A DNA stretch of 64,000 nt from Oscillatoria sp. SIO1A7 (GTDB taxonomy: Bacteria; Cyanobacteriota; Cyanobacteriia; Cyanobacteriales; Laspinemataceae), in assembly GCA_010672965.1 (NCBI GenBank), contig JAAHFN010000031.1:40051-104050 (forward strand), written 5' to 3'. The notes beneath the pieces are model-generated. The model saw only the letters and a list, made by a program, of their open reading frames with translations, searched no databases and was not told where the DNA came from. The translations under genes and the position numbers were made by a program. Below, piece after piece: positions 55,974 through 64,000 of this stretch; the stretch's first letter is position 1; each line of letters opens with the position of its first letter.

Positions 55974-56846
55974 TCAGTTAGACTGATTCCGGGCAGCTTC
56001 TCTGACTGTTTCTAGCTGTAGCCCCAAGCGAGAGGCAATTTGCTCCAGGCTCAATCCCAACTCTTGTAGCAACGGTATCATGTTTAACTTGGCATTGAGT
56101 TCCCCTTGTTCGATACCTTGTTCGATACCTTGTTTGATACCTTGCTTTACCCCGCGTGCTAGTCCTTGTTCAAGGCCCTCTAGCCGACCTTCCGCATGAG
56201 CTTCTTGATAAACCCTGGTTTGCTTGAATTCGCTTAATTCCAGCATCGCTTCTATTTCCTCCCGACTCAGTTTTGAAAATTTATAAATCACGATGGCTGC
56301 TATGAATTCTATCATTTGTTGCTGGACGGCAGCAGCAGGCAGTTCTCGTTTGGCTCGACCAATCAGCTCCTTGGCTTTTGCTACGGAGCGGGTTTTCCTT
56401 TCTACGATTAACTTGGCAATGGCTACCCCAAAAGATTCTTTTGGGTCGTCCTCTAATTCGTCTAAGTAAATGCGCAGTAGGTGACGCTCTACTAAGGCGC
56501 TATATCGTTCTGGGGGCTCAACTTCATAAGAGCGGCGGCCGTAGATAACGATCGCCATCCAGTTTGGGTTGGGCGGATTGTACTGCTCGAAGTATAGGAA
56601 GATAGAAGCAAATAGCCTCGCTATGAAGCCTTCCTCTTTGTAAAATTGGGCTTCCAAGAAATATAGGGGCTCTTCCTCGAATCCTTCTTGGGTGGCAAAC
56701 AAGCCATCCAGGCGGAAAGACCGCTGCTTTATTTCCGGTGCCACAAACTCGTAAGCATCGACCGGAGCTTCCTTGCGGCCAATTACTTCAAAGAAAAAGC
56801 GGGGAAACTCCCGAAAAAATTGGGAGAATATCGTGTCTGTTTTCAC
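55974..56846 (-). CDS. DUF2887 / Rpn-family PD-(D/E)XK nuclease-like protein
   Basis: 290 residues: MKTDTIFSQFFREFPRFFFEVIG, FRLDGLFATQEGFEEEPLYFLEAQFYKEEGFIARLFASIFLYF match the DUF2887 subgroup of Rpn recombination-promoting nucleases (LDG...EAQF as nuclease-core residues). A C-terminal low-complexity stretch KQGIKQGIEQGIEQGEL is typical. Such genes are numerous in filamentous cyanobacteria; role uncertain. Monocistronic. Confidence 0.88.
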   Translation of the reverse strand: MKTDTIFSQFFREFPRFFFEVIGRKEAPVDAYEFVAPEIKQRSFRLDGLFATQEGFEEEPLYFLEAQFYKEEGFIARLFASIFLYFEQYNPPNPNWMAIVIYGRRSYEVEPPERYSALVERHLLRIYLDELEDDPKESFGVAIAKLIVERKTRSVAKAKELIGRAKRELPAAAVQQQMIEFIAAIVIYKFSKLSREEIEAMLELSEFKQTRVYQEAHAEGRLEGLEQGLARGVKQGIKQGIEQGIEQGELNAKLNMIPLLQELGLSLEQIASRLGLQLETVREAARNQSN

Positions 56847-57065
56847 GATTATTTTCCTCCGATATTTAGCAAAACGCCGTTCTGTAATAGACAGTGCCTT
56901 TTTACCTTAGCACAGGAGAGCGATCGCTTATTGCTATTTTTAAAAGGCATTAAAATGTTTGATAATACTTCGTCAAAGCTAGGAACTGTCTTGCTCGCGC
57001 TAAAAGCATGTCCTGAGCGAAGTCGAAGGGCTGACCGCTGACCGCTGACTGCTTACTGCTATAAT

Positions 57066-58123
57066 TCAATCGTAGGTAATGCGATCGGACTGATAGCCCG
57101 GAGGCTCAATATGAATTGAAATACGCACGAGAGAAAACCTTGCTTCCAGGCGCGCCTCTATTTCTTCAGTAATTTTGTGGGCGGTTGCCACATCGGGAGC
57201 ATCTACAACAATATGCATCTCGATAAAAGCCTGTCGTCCCACGACCCCACGGGAAGCGATATCGTGACAGTTGAGGACGCCGGGAACTTGCAGGGTAATA
57301 TTGCGAATCTCCTCGGGAGCTACTGCCATTTCATCCACCAGCCAAGGCAAATTTTCTTTGACAACTTCATAACCGCTGCGAAACACTAAAAGCGCCACTG
57401 GGAAGGACAGCAATACATCCAGCCATTGCAATTGGGGCAAGTTCAGGGCAGCTCCCAGCCAAACGCCAGTCAAGCCAACAATAACCAGGACGGTTACCCA
57501 GATATCGCTTGTCGTATGTTTCGCATCTGCGATGAGAATACTGCTGCCCAGATGCCGACCGACGTGGCCCTCGTAAAGGGCGACGAAAATATTGACTCCC
57601 AGCACCAGCAGCAGCAAGCCAATCTGGGGCAGGGATATCTCGATCGCTTTGTTTTCCGGGCTGAGAATTCTTTCTATCGCACCTTGGAGGATTTCAAAAC
57701 AGGCGATCGCCAAGAATACCGCAATCCCCAAGGCTCCGAGAGCGTCAAATGGTGTCCGTAGGGGTGCTGCCGGTCCGGCTCCGGTCGGGCTAAATTACTG
57801 GCAACTAGCCCCAAGACGTTATTGGCGCTATCGGTAATGCTGTGCAAGGCATCTGCTAGCAATAGCATTTCTCGCTCTTGATGTGAGATTGCCTGTAGGA
57901 AGCATCCCAATACGGAGGCTCCTTCCTACAGCCGAGATTATCGAAGGGATGCTGTCGCCCCTACATTCTCCTATGTTTCCCGCATTACACTTATTTGAGA
58001 AACGCTAAAGCTCAGGGAGTTGGTCAAGAGTCCCACCCCTGCTTTGATGGCCATCACCAGCAAATTTAGGGCCAAAGTTATTAGCAAAACCTGGCGAACT
58101 CGTAAGCGGTTATCTGTAGCCAC
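57066..58123 (-). pseudogene. Cation diffusion facilitator (CDF) transporter, interrupted
   Basis: The reading frame is in three pieces. From GTG 58123: VATDNRLRVRQVLLITLALN and MAIKAGVGLLTNSLS, then a ~129-bp GTTTCTCAAAT element (57878-58006) with stops. After it, EMLLLADALHSITDSANNVLGL restores the CDF metal-site motif (DxxHxxTD), but after RQHPYGHH a small deletion near 57748 shifts frame. The rest (57066-57731: ALGALGIAVFLAIACFEILQ and the cytoplasmic domain ending DRITYD) is intact in another frame. Related CDF proteins export Zn, Co, Fe or Mn. Two independent lesions argue for a true pseudogene unless one is an assembly error. Confidence 0.85.
57878..58006. repeat. GTTTCTCAAAT element, copy 3, inside the CDF gene
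   Basis: GTTTCTCAAATAAGTGTAAT end (minus orientation), GTAGGGGCGACAGCATCCC interior and ATGCTTCCTACAGGCAATCT region align with copies 1 and 2. The far end (CTCACATCAAGAGCGAGAAA) is degraded relative to ATTTGAGAAA. Confidence 0.78.
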
Positions 58124-58273
58124 AACAAACCCTCGCTATGAAATGCTTCTTGCCGCCGGGGCGATCGCTCCCTAACTCTTAGGGCGATCGCGGTTAGGAC
58201 GAGCGTAGTTAGGACGAGCGATCGCGCTCAATCCCTAGTAATATAAAGTAGCTCGGTATAAAAATAGACGTTC

Positions 58274-58639
58274 ATGTCCGAAAACCAATTCATCCTCAAT
58301 CTTGTCGAAGGTTCGGTTCGTTTTCAGTTTACGCCTAACGCAGCAAGGGAATTAAAAGAGGCGATCGACCAATTAATGCAGACCTTCAAAGCCGCAGCAA
58401 CCAAAGCCGCAAAAACCCCCGGTAGAGGTGCTAGGCCCACTCCTCAAAAAACTATGGAATATCGCTATGCTGGCGATATTTTCCTAGAGATTTTCTGCAA
58501 TCCCAACATTTACCCCACCCCCTTTGCCGCCAAAGTTTTGGTTACAGTCCGAGACGATCGCATTCGCATCACCAGCGAAGCCCAGCTCACCCAGCTCGTC
58601 GAGGACATCAATGTATATCTGGATAAAGTGGGCGAATAG
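58274..58639 (+). CDS. Conserved hypothetical protein
   Basis: 121 residues. Not recognised. It begins MSENQFILNLVEGSVRFQFT with a helical segment (ELKEAIDQLMQTFKAAATKA), a basic linker (KTPGRGARPTPQK), and a compact C-terminal part (YRYAGDIFLEIFCNPN, VLVTVRDDRIRITSE). No signal peptide or membrane segment. Codon use and composition look genic, and it stands alone. Confidence 0.65.
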   Translation: MSENQFILNLVEGSVRFQFTPNAARELKEAIDQLMQTFKAAATKAAKTPGRGARPTPQKTMEYRYAGDIFLEIFCNPNIYPTPFAAKVLVTVRDDRIRITSEAQLTQLVEDINVYLDKVGE

Positions 58640-58861
58640 GGAAAAGTTTTAAGTTTTAAGTTTTGAGTTTTAAGTTTTAAATTAAATAGGACTTACGCAG
58701 AGCGTGGAAATCCAACACTAAATGTAGGGGCGAGAGCGCGCTCTCGCCCCTACACATATAGAGGTAATGCGTAACTCCTGTTAAATAATTGCAACTTAAA
58801 ACTCAAAACTTAAAACTCAAAACTATTATAATTACCCCATGCCCCATGCCCTATTAGTTTA
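58640..58861. other. Spacer with octamer repeats and a miniature element
   Basis: AAGTTTTA tandem units on both sides (58644-58682 and 58797-58823) flank miniature element copy 9. No gene. Confidence 0.65.
58687..58780. mobile_element. CAGGACTTACGCA miniature element, copy 9
   Basis: 94 bp, ends TAGGACTTACGCA and TGCGTAACTCCTG, flanked by TTAAA direct repeats (58682-58686, 58781-58785). Perfect interior palindrome GTAGGGGCGAGAGCG/CGCTCTCGCCCCTAC. Confidence 0.85.
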
Positions 58862-59632
58862 ATGAGAATAGTCATTCTTGCTGGCGGTTTCGGCACGCGC
58901 CTAGCCGAAGAAACCGAAGTGAAACCAAAGCCAATGGTCGAAATAGGCGGGAGACCAATTCTTTGGCACATTATGAAACATTATGCCCATTACGGCTTCA
59001 AAGAATTCTTTATCGCTTTGGGCTACAAGGGCGAAGTAATCAAGCGTTATTTCTTGAACTACTACGCCCTGAATGGGAACATAACCGTTAATTTAAGTGA
59101 CGGTGGCGTCCAAGTGGATAACCAAAAAAGCGAGGATTGGGTCGTTCATCTGATGGATACGGGGCTGCAGACCCTCACTGGCGGTCGCATCAAGCGCCTG
59201 ATGCCCTGGTTAAAAAACGAAACCTTTATGGTAACCTATGGCGATGGGGTGAGCAATGTCAATCTCCAGGATTTACTGGAGTTCCATAGCTCCCACGGCA
59301 AACTGGCAACCTTAACCGCCGTTCGTCCGCCAGCCCGTTTTGGAGGTCTTATCATTAACGGCGATTTAGTAGGTCGATTTACAGAAAAACCCCAGTCTGG
59401 AGAAGGGTGGATTAATGGCGGATTCTTGGTGTTTGAACCCGGTTTTTTTGACTATCTAGAGGGGGACAATACCAGCTTGGAAGCGGACGGATTGGAACGG
59501 CTGGCATTAGATGGGCAGCTAGGAGCCTACCGGCACCCGGATTTCTGGCAATGTATGGACACCTTGCGCGATCTGCGAAGGTTAGAAAGTCTCTGGCAAA
59601 GTGGCAACCCACCTTGGAAATTATGGGATTAA
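58862..59632 (+). CDS. rfbF: Glucose-1-phosphate cytidylyltransferase
   Basis: 256 residues. The nucleotide-binding N-terminus [35 protein letters not shown] and later [23 protein letters not shown] and [20 protein letters not shown] are the family signature. It makes CDP-glucose from CTP and glucose-1-phosphate, the entry step to 3,6-dideoxy sugars of surface polysaccharides. It overlaps rfbG by 10 bases. Confidence 0.95.
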   Translation: MRIVILAGGFGTRLAEETEVKPKPMVEIGGRPILWHIMKHYAHYGFKEFFIALGYKGEVIKRYFLNYYALNGNITVNLSDGGVQVDNQKSEDWVVHLMDTGLQTLTGGRIKRLMPWLKNETFMVTYGDGVSNVNLQDLLEFHSSHGKLATLTAVRPPARFGGLIINGDLVGRFTEKPQSGEGWINGGFLVFEPGFFDYLEGDNTSLEADGLERLALDGQLGAYRHPDFWQCMDTLRDLRRLESLWQSGNPPWKLWD

Positions 59633-60624
59633 AATTCTGGCAAGACCGACCTACTTTTATTACGGGAGCTACTGGCTTAGTGGGCGGATGGCTCGTCCGA
59701 CAACTACTCTCATCGGGCGCTGATGTCGTATGTCTGGTGAGGGATTGGGTGCCACAAAGCCTTTTAGTCCGCAACCAGTTTCTGGAAAATGTCAAAATCG
59801 TGCGCGGGGACGTTCGCGATCGCGCGCTCCTAGAAAGAATATTAGGAGAATATGAAATAGATACTGTGATTCATCTGGCCGCACAGACTATTGTTGGAGT
59901 TGCCAACCGCAACCCTATCTCCACTTTCGAGAGCAATATCGCTGGTACTTGGTGTCTCCTAGAAGCCTGCCGACATAGCCCATCTGTCAAACAAATTATT
60001 CTGGCTTCTTCGGATAAAGCTTATGGAGAAGCCAAGGAACTTCCATATAATGAAGAGACGCCTCTGTTGGGAAGGCATCCGTATGACGTTAGCAAATCTT
60101 GTGCCGATGCGATCGCCCAAACCTATGCCCAAACTTACGGCTCGCCGGTAGCGATTACCCGTTGTGGTAACTTCTACGGTGGTGGCGATTTGAATTGGAA
60201 CCGTATCGTTCCGGGAACTATCCGCTCGGTTTTGCGAGGTCAGCCCCCTATTATTCGCTCTGACGGGCAGTATGTGCGAGATTATTTTTATGTAGAAGAT
60301 GGTGCCGCCGCCTACACTCTTCTCGCAGAAAAGCTCGCACTTGACCCCGAGAATCTCAGCGGTCAAGCGTTTAATTTTTCTAACGAAATCCAAGTAACTG
60401 TTCTGGAATTAGTCAATCGCATTTTAACCCTGATGGGTTCTAGCCTAAAGCCAGATATCCTTTCTCAAGCCAGCAATGAAATTCGCCATCAATCCTTAAG
60501 CGCAACCAAAGCGAGAACTATGCTCGATTGGCGTCCTTTGTTCTCCCTAGACGAAGGATTGCGCCGCACCATTGATTGGTATAAAGAGTTTTTAGATGGA
60601 GAAACAGAGAGAAGGATAGATTAA
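59623..60624 (+). CDS. rfbG: CDP-glucose 4,6-dehydratase
   Basis: 333 residues from ATG 59623 ([21 protein letters not shown]); the longer frame reads through rfbF. It has the Rossmann motif GATGLVGG, the active-site YDVSK (YxxxK) and the family end segment [24 protein letters not shown]. It makes CDP-4-keto-6-deoxyglucose from the RfbF product. Later-pathway genes (rfbH and others) are not here, so the final sugar is unknown. Confidence 0.95.
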   Translation: MGLKFWQDRPTFITGATGLVGGWLVRQLLSSGADVVCLVRDWVPQSLLVRNQFLENVKIVRGDVRDRALLERILGEYEIDTVIHLAAQTIVGVANRNPISTFESNIAGTWCLLEACRHSPSVKQIILASSDKAYGEAKELPYNEETPLLGRHPYDVSKSCADAIAQTYAQTYGSPVAITRCGNFYGGGDLNWNRIVPGTIRSVLRGQPPIIRSDGQYVRDYFYVEDGAAAYTLLAEKLALDPENLSGQAFNFSNEIQVTVLELVNRILTLMGSSLKPDILSQASNEIRHQSLSATKARTMLDWRPLFSLDEGLRRTIDWYKEFLDGETERRID

Positions 60625-60629
60625 GACCA

Positions 60630-60774
60630 AATCCGTTTAAATGCCCATACAAAAAACGCCAAAACCCCCGTAGCGCGGGCGTCTCGCCTGGGCCTAACGC
60701 CAAAACCTCCGTAGCGCGGGCGTCTCGCCTGCGCGCCTAACGCCGTAGCGCTTCGCGCCTCGCCTGCGCTTTTC
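60630..60774. repeat. GTAGCGCGGGCGTCTCGCCTG repeats
   Basis: Three adjacent units of CGTAGCGC...GCGTCTCGCCTGCGC (about 60668-60770). Relatives lie at about 7052-7082 and 61625-61780. Confidence 0.75.
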
Positions 60775-61413
60775 CTACAAAGCGAAAACCTGCCCAGCGG
60801 ACAAGTCAAACTGAGGAAAGGTGGGGGAAACAATTGGATCGTTTTCCGTAAATGGATTCATCTGATACTCTCCGTCAACCAAATTACAAACAAAAATTGT
60901 GGGTTGCTTGGGGTCGCCGATAAACTTTCTCCCCCCTAACGCCGCATAATCGACAATCCAATATTCCTGGATGCCCATCTCCTCATAGTCTCGAAATTTA
61001 TTATAATAATCGTCGCGCCAATTAGTCGAGACAACTTCGACAATTAACTTGACCGAATCGGGATTTTGAATAATAGACTGGCTTTCCCAGCGGGGTTCGG
61101 CCTCAATAAATTCTTGGTTCAAAACGATGATATCCGGTTCGTAACCGGAGCTTTCGCGCTTGGGCTTAACAATCGATTCCCTAGGAATAGTCCAAATGCC
61201 GCCTTTGCCCATCTGTCTGATGGTTATCAATAGCTGCTCGATAAGACCGCCTGTTAGATTGGAATGTTTTCCCTTGGGCTTGGGCATTGCGACAATTACT
61301 CCATCGTGCAGTTCGTATCTGATTTCCGAGTTTTGGGGATACCAGCTTATAAACTCATCAAAGCTGTATAGTTTTGTTGCGACCTGTTTTGTTGCGGTCT
61401 GGGCTTGAGTCAT
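60775..61413 (-). CDS. Uma2 family (DUF820) endonuclease-like protein, second type
   Basis: 212 residues. Differs from the copy at 47539: YSFDEFISWYPQNSEIRYELHDGVIVAMPKP, SSGYEPDIIVLNQEF, LIVEVVSTNWRDDYYNKFRDYEEMGIQEYWIVDY. The PD...ExE-type core (EPDIIVL, LIVEVVS, K in YYNKF) fits the PD-(D/E)XK fold. Typical complete Uma2 member. No partner gene. Confidence 0.9.
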   Translation of the reverse strand: MTQAQTATKQVATKLYSFDEFISWYPQNSEIRYELHDGVIVAMPKPKGKHSNLTGGLIEQLLITIRQMGKGGIWTIPRESIVKPKRESSGYEPDIIVLNQEFIEAEPRWESQSIIQNPDSVKLIVEVVSTNWRDDYYNKFRDYEEMGIQEYWIVDYAALGGRKFIGDPKQPTIFVCNLVDGEYQMNPFTENDPIVSPTFPQFDLSAGQVFAL

Positions 61414-61859
61414 AAGTCATTTTTAGATTGTTTCGAGCTTTTGCATAAATCCAAAAAGCCTGTCTTGAGCGAAGTCGAAGGACCCCTCTTTCCAAGCTTT
61501 CCAAGGGGGGTTGGGGGGATTTTACCGTCATGCCTGCAAGAGGTCTAATATCTGGCTTTGGAATAGGCAAGAGGCAAGAGGCAATAGCATATTCCTCGAC
61601 CGTTAGATGGCGATGCTCGTATAATTGACGTAGCGCGGGCCCTGTAGCGCGGGCGTCCAGCCTGCGCGCCAAAATTCCCGTAGCGCGGTCCAACGACCGG
61701 CTCAGGACGAGCGTCCCGCCTGCACGCCAAAATCCCCGTAGCGCGATCCAACGACCGGCTCAGGACGGCACGCCTGCGCATCTATAATTATAAGGACGGC
61801 ACGGCTCCAATTCCCAATTCCCAATTCCCAATTCCCAATTCCCAATTCCCTAATTCGCC
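61414..61859. other. Spacer of repeats upstream of the split kinase
   Basis: CTTGAGCGAAGTCGAAGG unit (61463), GTAGCGCGGGCGTCC/CAACGACCGGCTCAGGAC units (61625-61780) and CCAATTC heptamers (61809-61855). Frames here are repeat-derived. Confidence 0.65.
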
Positions 61860-63932
61860 ATGAGCCTCTGCATTAATCCCAAATGTCTCCGCGAAAATCC
61901 AGATAACACTAATTTTTGCAACTATTGCGGTTCCGGTCTGCTCTTGGACGGACGCTATCGGGTGGTTCGCCCAATTAGCGAGAAAGGCGGATTTGGCAAA
62001 ACCTATGAAGTTATCGAGAACAGCAACGCTTACGTTCTCAAAGTTTTAATCGATAACAGCGCCATAGCGGTGAAACTTTTTAAGCGAGAAGCGGAGGTAT
62101 TGCAGGAACTCCAGCATCCGGGCATACCTCGGCGAAAAGATTATTTCCTTTTCTATCCCAAAAATAGCCAAGAGCCTTTGTATTGCTTGGTTATGGAAAA
62201 AATTTTCGGCGACGATTTGGAAAACCATCAGGACAAGTCCGATAACCGCCCGATATCTCAAAAAACCGCTTTAGAATGGCTGTAGCAATTAGCCGAGATT
62301 CTCCACGCCATTCACGGCCAGCAGTTTTTCCACCGGGACATCAAACCCAGCAATATTATTATTAAGCCCGACGGCCAGTTAGTCTTGATTGACTTTGGCG
62401 CGGTCAGGAGAATCACTCGCTCGGTTTTGGCGCAAGGGGGGGTAATTACCGGAATTCATAGTCCGGGTTATTCTGCTCCCGAGCAAGAAAAAGGATGCGC
62501 CGTGCCGCAATCGGATTTTTACGCTCTCGGCACTACATTTCTCTATTTGTTAACTGGCAAACAACCGACGGATATGTACCATGCCGGCCAAGGTACTTTC
62601 AAGTGGCGTCCCTATGCTCCCGACCTATCTCCCCAGTTGGCCGATTTTATAGATCGCTTGATGCACCACAAGGCAGATGACCGTCCCAAAGATACTGGGG
62701 AAATTTTACAAACTTTGGCGCGAATTAAGTCAAAGCTTTATCCGCCGCCACTACCGCCGCCACCAGTATCGCCGCCACCTCCGCCAGCGGTCCAACCCGT
62801 GCCCCCTACAGTGTCGAGAAATCAGCTTGCGGGTTCGATCCCTACAGTGTCGAGAAATCAGCTTGCGGGTTCGATCCCTACAGTTTCGAGCAATCAGCTT
62901 GCGCCGAATCGAAGAAGTTTTATTGCCCTTGCGAGTTTTACGGCGATCGCTGCTGTGGCTGGGGCATCTGCTTGGGAAAAATTACGCTCGGGCGACTCGG
63001 GCGAGCCTCAGCCAGTTGCTATTGAACCAACTCCCGAGCCAAGTTCCAGGGAAACTCCCGAGCCAAGTTCTAGGGAAACTCCCGAGCCAAAGAACAAATC
63101 CAATACCCTGTCAACCTTTAGTTTTCAAGTAGTAACGGTAAATGACCGAGGCCAAGAGATAGATAGCGAGCGCCGCAGTGCCGAATTTTTTACTGAAGAC
63201 CTGGGTAATGGGGTTATGCTAGAAATGGTTTTTATTCCCGGCGGCAGCTTTATGATGGGCTCGCCGGATGGGGAGGGACGCGATAGTGAAAGACCGCAGC
63301 ATCGGGTGACGGTGCCGGATTTCTTTATGAGCAGGTATCAAGTAACCCAGGCTCAGTGGCAGGCAATAATGGGCAATAGTCCTTCCTATTTTAAAGGCGA
63401 AAATCTGCCGGTTGAGAAGGTTTCGTGGTATGATGTAAAAAAGTTTTGCGAAAAGCTGAGTCAAAAGACAGACCGAGCCTATCGCCTGCCCAGCGAGGCT
63501 GAGTGGGAATATGCCTGCCGCGCCGGAACGACGACGCCATTCCATTTTGGCGAGACGATTACCTCAGACTTGGCTAACTACAGGGGCACATCTACCTATG
63601 CGAAAGAGCCCAAAGGTAAATATCGAGAAAAGACAACTCCAGTTGGGAGCTTTCCGCCCAACGCTTTTGGGCTCTACGATATGCACGGTAATGTCTGGGA
63701 ATGGTGCGAAGATACTTGGCATGGCAATTACCAAGGCGCGCCGACAGATGGCAGCGCTCGGGTTGCAAGTAACAGCAATAATAATCGCAGGTTGGCGCGC
63801 GGCTGTTCCTGGGACGGCTACCCGGTAAACTGCCGTGGGGCCTCTCGCTATGGCCGCGCCCCGGACCTCAGGAGCTATGCCTTACTCACATCTTTCTTTA
63901 CAATGTCAAACCCTTACACAGTCTTGATTTGA
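61860..63932 (+). pseudogene. Ser/Thr protein kinase with C-terminal FGE-sulfatase domain, split by one in-frame stop
   Basis: 691 codons in one frame with a TAG at 62283-62285 (codon 142), after TALEWL and before QLAEILHAIHG. N-terminal zinc ribbon (CINPKC ... CNYC), glycine loop GGFGKTYEV, VAIK-type lysine (YVLKVL). After the stop: HRDIKPSN catalytic loop and DFG (IDFGAVRRI). A proline-rich linker with tandem TVSRNQLAGSIP units, one membrane segment (about 354-374, FIALASFTAIAAVAGASAW), then a formylglycine-generating/SUMF1-like domain (FIPGGSFMMGSPDGEGRDSE, YRLPSEAEWEYACRAG, YDMHGNVWEWCEDTW). The usual end (GFRVV) is replaced by an unrelated tail. The stop lies between kinase lobes, so neither half would be an active kinase without readthrough. 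Confidence 0.85.
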
Positions 63933-64000
63933 ATCTATCGCTTTCAAAAAGTTAACAAAATAATTCAAAAAAGTTAACATTGTTCCTGTCCAAAATGAGA
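63933..64000. other. Window end, AT-rich
   Basis: AAAAAGTTAACA occurs twice (63947 and 63968). No gene can be called. Confidence 0.4.

Noticed and set aside
62840..62885. tRNA T-arm-like sequence GGGTTCGATCCC
   Set aside because: It occurs in each tandem TVSRNQLAGSIP codon repeat of the kinase gene; the T stem does not pair properly and no acceptor or anticodon arm exists.

Overview
The window looks like chromosomal DNA of a cyanobacterium, most likely a filamentous one. The evidence is psb28 (photosystem II), a menG-type phylloquinone methyltransferase, ycf35/DUF1257, the small RNA Yfr1 between guaB3 and trxA, very frequent HIP1 octamers (GCGATCGC), and many short tandem heptamer/octamer tracts. 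I cannot name the species. No rRNA, tRNA, transposase gene or CRISPR array was found.

Layout. 0-15 kb is mostly housekeeping: the end of a SpoIID-like gene; an operon of response regulator, menG and DUF445; a DUF2997/ycf35/ferredoxin cluster; a saccharopine-dehydrogenase-like gene; a polynucleotide-kinase-like gene overlapping a Thg1-like reverse polymerase (possible RNA repair pair); guaB3-Yfr1-trxA; a LOG-family gene; psb28; moaB. 13-17 kb holds DUF1822, a small membrane-anchored protein and a divergent sigma factor. 18-30 kb holds a class-A beta-lactamase-like hydrolase, a holin-like membrane protein, an MscS channel, a Cache-domain protein whose C-terminal half looks like a pentameric ligand-gated channel, cynS, a Septu-type pair (ptuA/ptuB), DUF4112 and ligA.

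30-46 kb is filled by two giant surface or secreted proteins: a DUF4347/beta-helix/RTX protein (plus strand), and a two-partner-secretion haemagglutinin-type protein of about 3,470 residues ending in a CHAT caspase-like protease (minus strand). 46-51 kb is an accessory region of Uma2 genes, a PIN toxin with an unrecognised antitoxin partner, a truncated Uma2 copy, DUF29 and DUF433, with nested miniature elements. 51-64 kb holds an EamA transporter, a seven-domain regulator (REC-wHTH-REC-HPt-REC-REC-GGDEF), a DUF2887 nuclease-like gene, a broken cation-efflux gene, rfbF/rfbG, another Uma2 gene, and a Ser/Thr kinase/FGE-sulfatase gene split by one in-frame stop codon.

The non-coding DNA is unusually informative. 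At least nine copies of a miniature element share a 13-bp terminal inverted repeat (CAGGACTTACGCA), and most are flanked by 5-7 bp direct repeats; one copy sits inside another. A second small element interrupts the cation-efflux gene. Repeats have also entered reading frames and are translated in the DUF4347 and CHAT proteins. A Uma2-type leader plus first codons occurs four times, once as the 5' end of the DUF4347 gene. All functions are read from sequence alone, with no database search.
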